Positions 5,072 to 5,637 of a stretch of 5,637 bases of DNA are shown here, one piece after another (within the stretch, counting starts at the first letter, position 1; every line of letters starts with the position of its first letter). The position numbers were made by a program, and so were the translations under genes. Origin of the DNA: Geoglobus sp. (lineage in GTDB: Archaea > Halobacteriota > Archaeoglobi > Archaeoglobales > Archaeoglobaceae); NCBI GenBank assembly GCA_027016965.1, contig JALURI010000077.1, positions 1 to 5,637 of the forward strand. The letters run 5' to 3'. The notes under the pieces are model-generated. The model was given only the letters and a program-made list of their open reading frames with translations, was not told the DNA's origin and did not search any database.

Positions 5072-5637
5072 TCAAAGTTCCGGCCCGAGGGTAACCTTTG
5101 GTTCAGGATTCACATACTCTCTGCCATATATCAAACCGGAAGGTACAGAAATCCATGCAAATTCTTCAGTTGTGTGGGGACCATCTCTACTTGCTGGCTC
5201 CTCAACTGCCAGTTCAAATGAGGATTGAGTTACAGATCTTACAACAGCGTAGGCCTGGTCTGGCCCATACTCCGAAACGAGCTGTGCCACGACAACAGGA
5301 CTTGATGCATATGAATTTGAAAATGTAATCTGCCGAAAACTATCGGATATTGATCTGCCTGTCTTTTCAACTTCAATTTTATTCACAGGATCTACTCCCT
5401 GCTGAATTGCAGCATATCCTGTTTGAGCCCTGATACTACTCCCGGGGTTGGAGCTGTCATCAGATTCAATTTGAAGCGAAAAACCGCTGGAGCTTGGAGA
5501 TCTGATTCGTGTATAAATCGTATCAAGGAATAAAGATGGTTCCTGTGTGTCAGCTAAGGTTGCAGGAGTTGTACTGAAGGGGAGATTCAGGGAAATTGAT
5601 CGGTAACTTCCCCTTGCATTCATGGAAGATACCTCTG
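5072..5637 (-). CDS. Surface-type protein with tandem H-type-lectin-like repeats, N-terminus outside window
   Basis: The stop TGA is at 5074-5072 and the frame stays open to the right edge, so at least 187 codons are present and the start is missing. The ATG at 5623 is internal: four further codons (Glu-Val-Ser-Ser) precede it without a stop, and it lies inside the first repeat. Counting from that Met, residues about 10-76 and 98-163 are two copies of one beta-sandwich unit. The second is clearer: FSNSYASSPVVVAQLVSEYG, then VVRSVTQSSFELAVEEP, then a HTTEEFAWISVPSG ending. The first has the same order (FSTTPATLADTQ, RIRSPSSSGFSLQIES, TGYAAIQQG) but is diverged. This pattern matches the H-type-lectin-like domains of secreted prokaryotic proteins. 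Ser and Thr are frequent. I infer an extracellular protein; sugar binding is only a possibility, and no signal peptide is visible because the N-terminus is cut off. Confidence 0.8.
   Translation of the reverse strand, partial: EVSSMNARGSYRSISLNLPFSTTPATLADTQEPSLFLDTIYTRIRSPSSSGFSLQIESDDSSNPGSSIRAQTGYAAIQQGVDPVNKIEVEKTGRSISDSFRQITFSNSYASSPVVVAQLVSEYGPDQAYAVVRSVTQSSFELAVEEPASRDGPHTTEEFAWISVPSGLIYGREYVNPEPKVTLGPEL

Noticed and set aside
5621..5623. ATG as the true start of the right-edge surface protein
   Set aside because: The frame is open upstream to the window edge and the Met falls inside the first lectin-like repeat, so the gene is 5'-truncated by the window.

Overview
The window looks like an ordinary piece of euryarchaeal chromosome, most likely from an Archaeoglobales-type thermophile (Archaeoglobus, Geoglobus or Ferroglobus). 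A 49-residue L40e ribosomal protein, TATA boxes about 25-27 bp upstream of start codons, and a mix of leaderless and GGTG-type Shine-Dalgarno starts show that it is archaeal. The order-level guess rests only on overall protein character (an acetyl-CoA C-acetyltransferase of beta-oxidation type) and base composition, so it is tentative. I see no mobile element, CRISPR array, tRNA or rRNA.

Layout. A secreted protein with a clear signal peptide runs leftwards off the left edge (1-498, minus). It is divergent from a five-helix Yip1-family membrane protein (624-1274, plus). A metallo-beta-lactamase-fold hydrolase follows (1396-2292, plus); a strong imperfect hairpin lies between these two. The hydrolase meets ribosomal protein L40e (2293-2442, minus) tail to tail with no intergenic base. 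Upstream of L40e on the minus strand is a small two-helix membrane protein with a bacterial-PH-like C-terminal domain (2510-3025). Next are a small HP0902-like cupin (3215-3559), a thiolase (3743-5017) and the 3' part of a cell-surface-type protein with two H-type-lectin-like repeats (5072 to beyond 5637), all on the minus strand.

How the genes relate. Nearly every gene has its own candidate archaeal promoter, so the minus-strand run from 5637 to 2293 is probably a series of single-gene units, not one operon. Yip1, L40e and the thiolase have TATA boxes placed so that transcription should begin at or next to the start codon (leaderless). The PH-like protein and the cupin have good Shine-Dalgarno sites, and the secreted protein has a G-rich one. 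The thiolase points to short-chain acyl-CoA metabolism. No other gene here clearly belongs to that pathway.

No convincing new system is visible. The items most worth a second look are a perfect 24-bp palindrome inside the Yip1 coding region, the zero-gap convergent stop codons with a terminator-like hairpin beyond them, an extra segment of about 30 residues in the thiolase, a Glu in place of the usual metal-binding Asp in the MBL hydrolase, and the tandem lectin-like repeats at the right edge.
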